From contig NZ_CP062253.1 of NCBI RefSeq assembly GCF_014863585.1, positions 5,599,501-5,663,500 of the forward strand: a stretch of DNA of 64,000 bases, in the 5' to 3' direction. Made by a program: the position numbers and the translations under genes. The notes beneath the pieces were generated by a model. That model was not told where the DNA came from. It saw only the letters and a list, made by a program, of their open reading frames with translations, and made no database searches. The first letter of the stretch is position 1; every line of letters starts with the position of its first letter. Source of the stretch: Pseudomonas gozinkensis (GTDB lineage Bacteria; Pseudomonadota; Gammaproteobacteria; Pseudomonadales; Pseudomonadaceae). Below, one piece after another: positions 62,652-64,000 of this stretch.

Positions 62652-63118
62652 AATTCTATTTCCACTCCTTCATGAGCGCCGACCAGGTCCAACAGGGTTT
62701 TGTTGACCTCAGGCTCGTAATACGCCGACCCGATCCTGAAACTGGTGCTGGTGACCTCCCGCAGCACCGCCACCTGATTCGACTGCCCGTCCCACCACTG
62801 ATTGTCGAGACAGGCTGTGCGCAATCGAGTCCACCAGATCCAGCGCGCCCGCCGCAGATGATCGGTTTCACGCAGCGACTGGCGCAGCCCCTCAAGCAGG
62901 CTGACCGGAGGTCGATGTGACAACGGCACCACATCCCACAGTTCAACGCCGTTGTGCCAGAAACTGAATTTGAAGCGGGCGCTCCAGGCCCCTGCATCCA
63001 CATGCGCGTGAGGCGGGCAATGTTCGTCACGCAGCATGATCACCACTGACAGTCCTTTGTAACTGCATACCTTCATGCTAACCCATCCGTTAGGTTTAAA
63101 AGTTTCAACAATTGCCAT
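62648..63118 (-). CDS. DUF4160-like protein
   Basis: Protein of up to 156 residues. The DUF4160 hallmark is VVIMLRDEHCPPHAHVDAGA, with an E-H-x-P-P-H-x-H-V pattern of possible metal or nucleic-acid contacts. A long C-terminal extension (ARWIWWTRLRTACLDNQWWD and beyond) is more than usual for the family. An internal ATG at 63076 could be the true start. It is first in a two-gene unit with the DUF2442 gene. Function is unknown. Confidence 0.78.
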   Translation of the reverse strand: MAIVETFKPNGWVSMKVCSYKGLSVVIMLRDEHCPPHAHVDAGAWSARFKFSFWHNGVELWDVVPLSHRPPVSLLEGLRQSLRETDHLRRARWIWWTRLRTACLDNQWWDGQSNQVAVLREVTSTSFRIGSAYYEPEVNKTLLDLVGAHEGVEIEL

Positions 63119-63279
63119 TCCCTGGCAAATCCGACCACCGGCGCCATCGCCTGCTGTGGCCGTTACCCTCCGAGCCTAGTGCGGGAGCCGCAAAAGCCTC
63201 GCGCAAAATGGTAAGCAGTTCTTTCGCAGCGACCGCGCATTTGCTACATACGAAGACTCATTCCCCGGTGTAATCAATC

Positions 63280-64000
63280 ATGCAGCGACACTTCGACGAT
63301 CTTCAGCTGGGCAGCATCGAACTGTTTTGCCTGGCCGCCGAGTGCGGCAGTTTTACCGCTGCGGCGCAGGCGGCTTCGGTGACGCCGGCAGCGGTGAGCC
63401 GCTCGGTGTCACGCATGGAGGAACGCCTGGGCGTGCGACTGTTTGCGCGCACCACCCGCAGCGTGAAATTGACCGACAGCGGCCGGCGCTATTACGAAGA
63501 ATGCCGCCAGGCGCTGGCGCAACTGGTCGAGGCGCAGCGGGAAGTCATGGGCCAGCAGCAGGAACCGTCCGGCACTCTGCGCATCAGTATTCCTACGACA
63601 TACGCCCATCATCGAATCCTGCCGCTGCTGCCGGCCTTTCGCGCGCGATTCCCGCAGGTGAAGGTCGACATGCACATCAGCAACCGCAACATCGACTTCG
63701 TCGGCGAGGGCTACGACATGGCGATCCGCGTGCGGGCGATTCCCGATTCGGGCCTGATCGCCCGACACCTGGAAGATGCGGCACTGGTGATGGTCGCCAG
63801 CCCCGATTACCTCAAGCGCGCCGGCACGCCGCAGACCCTCGAAGACCTCGAACAGCACGAGTGCATCCAGTACGAGTTGCCCAGCAGTGGGCGGCGGATC
63901 ACCTGGCTGTTTTACGACGAGGACGCGCCACGGGAAATCCTCACCGAGGGCAATTTCTGCTGCTCCGATGACGTGCTCGGCGGCGTGACCCTGGCCAGAC
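63280..64000 (+). CDS. LysR-family transcriptional regulator (partial, 3' end outside window)
   Basis: The first 240 residues are present. The N-terminal helix-turn-helix is ELFCLAAECGSFTAAAQAAS then VTPAAVSRSVSRMEERLGVR. The substrate domain begins GTLRISIPTTYAHHRILPLL. This is the CrgA/DmlR-like group that often controls a divergent or nearby metabolic gene. It is divergent from the DUF4160 gene, with 161 bases between them. The target is unknown. Confidence 0.92.
   Translation, partial: MQRHFDDLQLGSIELFCLAAECGSFTAAAQAASVTPAAVSRSVSRMEERLGVRLFARTTRSVKLTDSGRRYYEECRQALAQLVEAQREVMGQQQEPSGTLRISIPTTYAHHRILPLLPAFRARFPQVKVDMHISNRNIDFVGEGYDMAIRVRAIPDSGLIARHLEDAALVMVASPDYLKRAGTPQTLEDLEQHECIQYELPSSGRRITWLFYDEDAPREILTEGNFCCSDDVLGGVTLAR

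Overview
The window is chromosomal DNA of a Pseudomonas, most likely of the P. fluorescens group. The evidence is dense GC-rich coding with short gaps, protein sequences typical of that genus, and repeated fluorescens-type REP palindromes (GTGGGAGCGAGCTTGCTCGCGA and GGGAGCTGGCTTGCCAGCGATG types). From memory, gene order broadly follows the PA4549 to PA4615 stretch of P. aeruginosa, with some blocks missing. This is core genome with small accessory insertions. I see no prophage, transposase, CRISPR array, rRNA or tRNA.

Layout. About 0-5.8 kb: type IV pilus minor pilins and tip protein (pilY1 cut by the window edge, pilX, pilW, pilV, fimU on the minus strand; fimT divergent). 5.8-11.5 kb: minus-strand run ribF-ileS-lspA-fkpB-ispH (cofactor synthesis, translation, lipoprotein processing, isoprenoids). 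11.7-18.8 kb: murJ, rpsT, creA, proB, cgtA, rpmA, rplU and the divergent polyprenyl synthase ispB. 19-30.4 kb: small or poorly known genes (yjdM, a Fur-box-controlled small protein, fklB, yqhA, a 609-residue lipoprotein, a Lon-like protease, DUF3015, DUF4105, a DUF2799-like lipoprotein) and a GreA/GreB-family gene broken by one amber codon. 30.4-39.4 kb: gdhA, ettA, the c-di-GMP protein gene morA and glyA. 39.6-46 kb: a DAACS-family carboxylate or amino-acid symporter with two GntR/FCD regulators, then yjiA, yjiX and cstA (carbon-starvation/pyruvate transport). 46-51 kb: mapZ (PilZ), radA, katB, mscL, fpr. 51-53.4 kb: an AT-rich LuxR-solo insertion with a C13 tract, then rlmG. 53.4-56.2 kb: cyanide-insensitive oxidase cioAB with a tiny DUF2474 third gene. 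56.5-64 kb: MFS exporter, higBA toxin-antitoxin, a DJ-1-like protein, a secreted unknown, an AzgA-type purine permease, trmA, a DUF4160/DUF2442 pair and a partial LysR regulator.

Functional threads. Surface sensing and c-di-GMP recur: PilY1 and the minor pilins, MorA (GGDEF and EAL) and MapZ. Respiration and oxidative stress recur: cioAB with a perfect ANR/FNR box, katB and fpr. The main points for follow-up are the amber-interrupted GreA/GreB gene, the LuxR solo behind a 13-cytosine tract, the DUF4160/DUF2442 pair with an AT-hook-like tail, the DJ-1 homologue without its nucleophilic cysteine, and candidate Fur, ANR and FadR-type operators. I did not find a clearly unprecedented multi-gene system.
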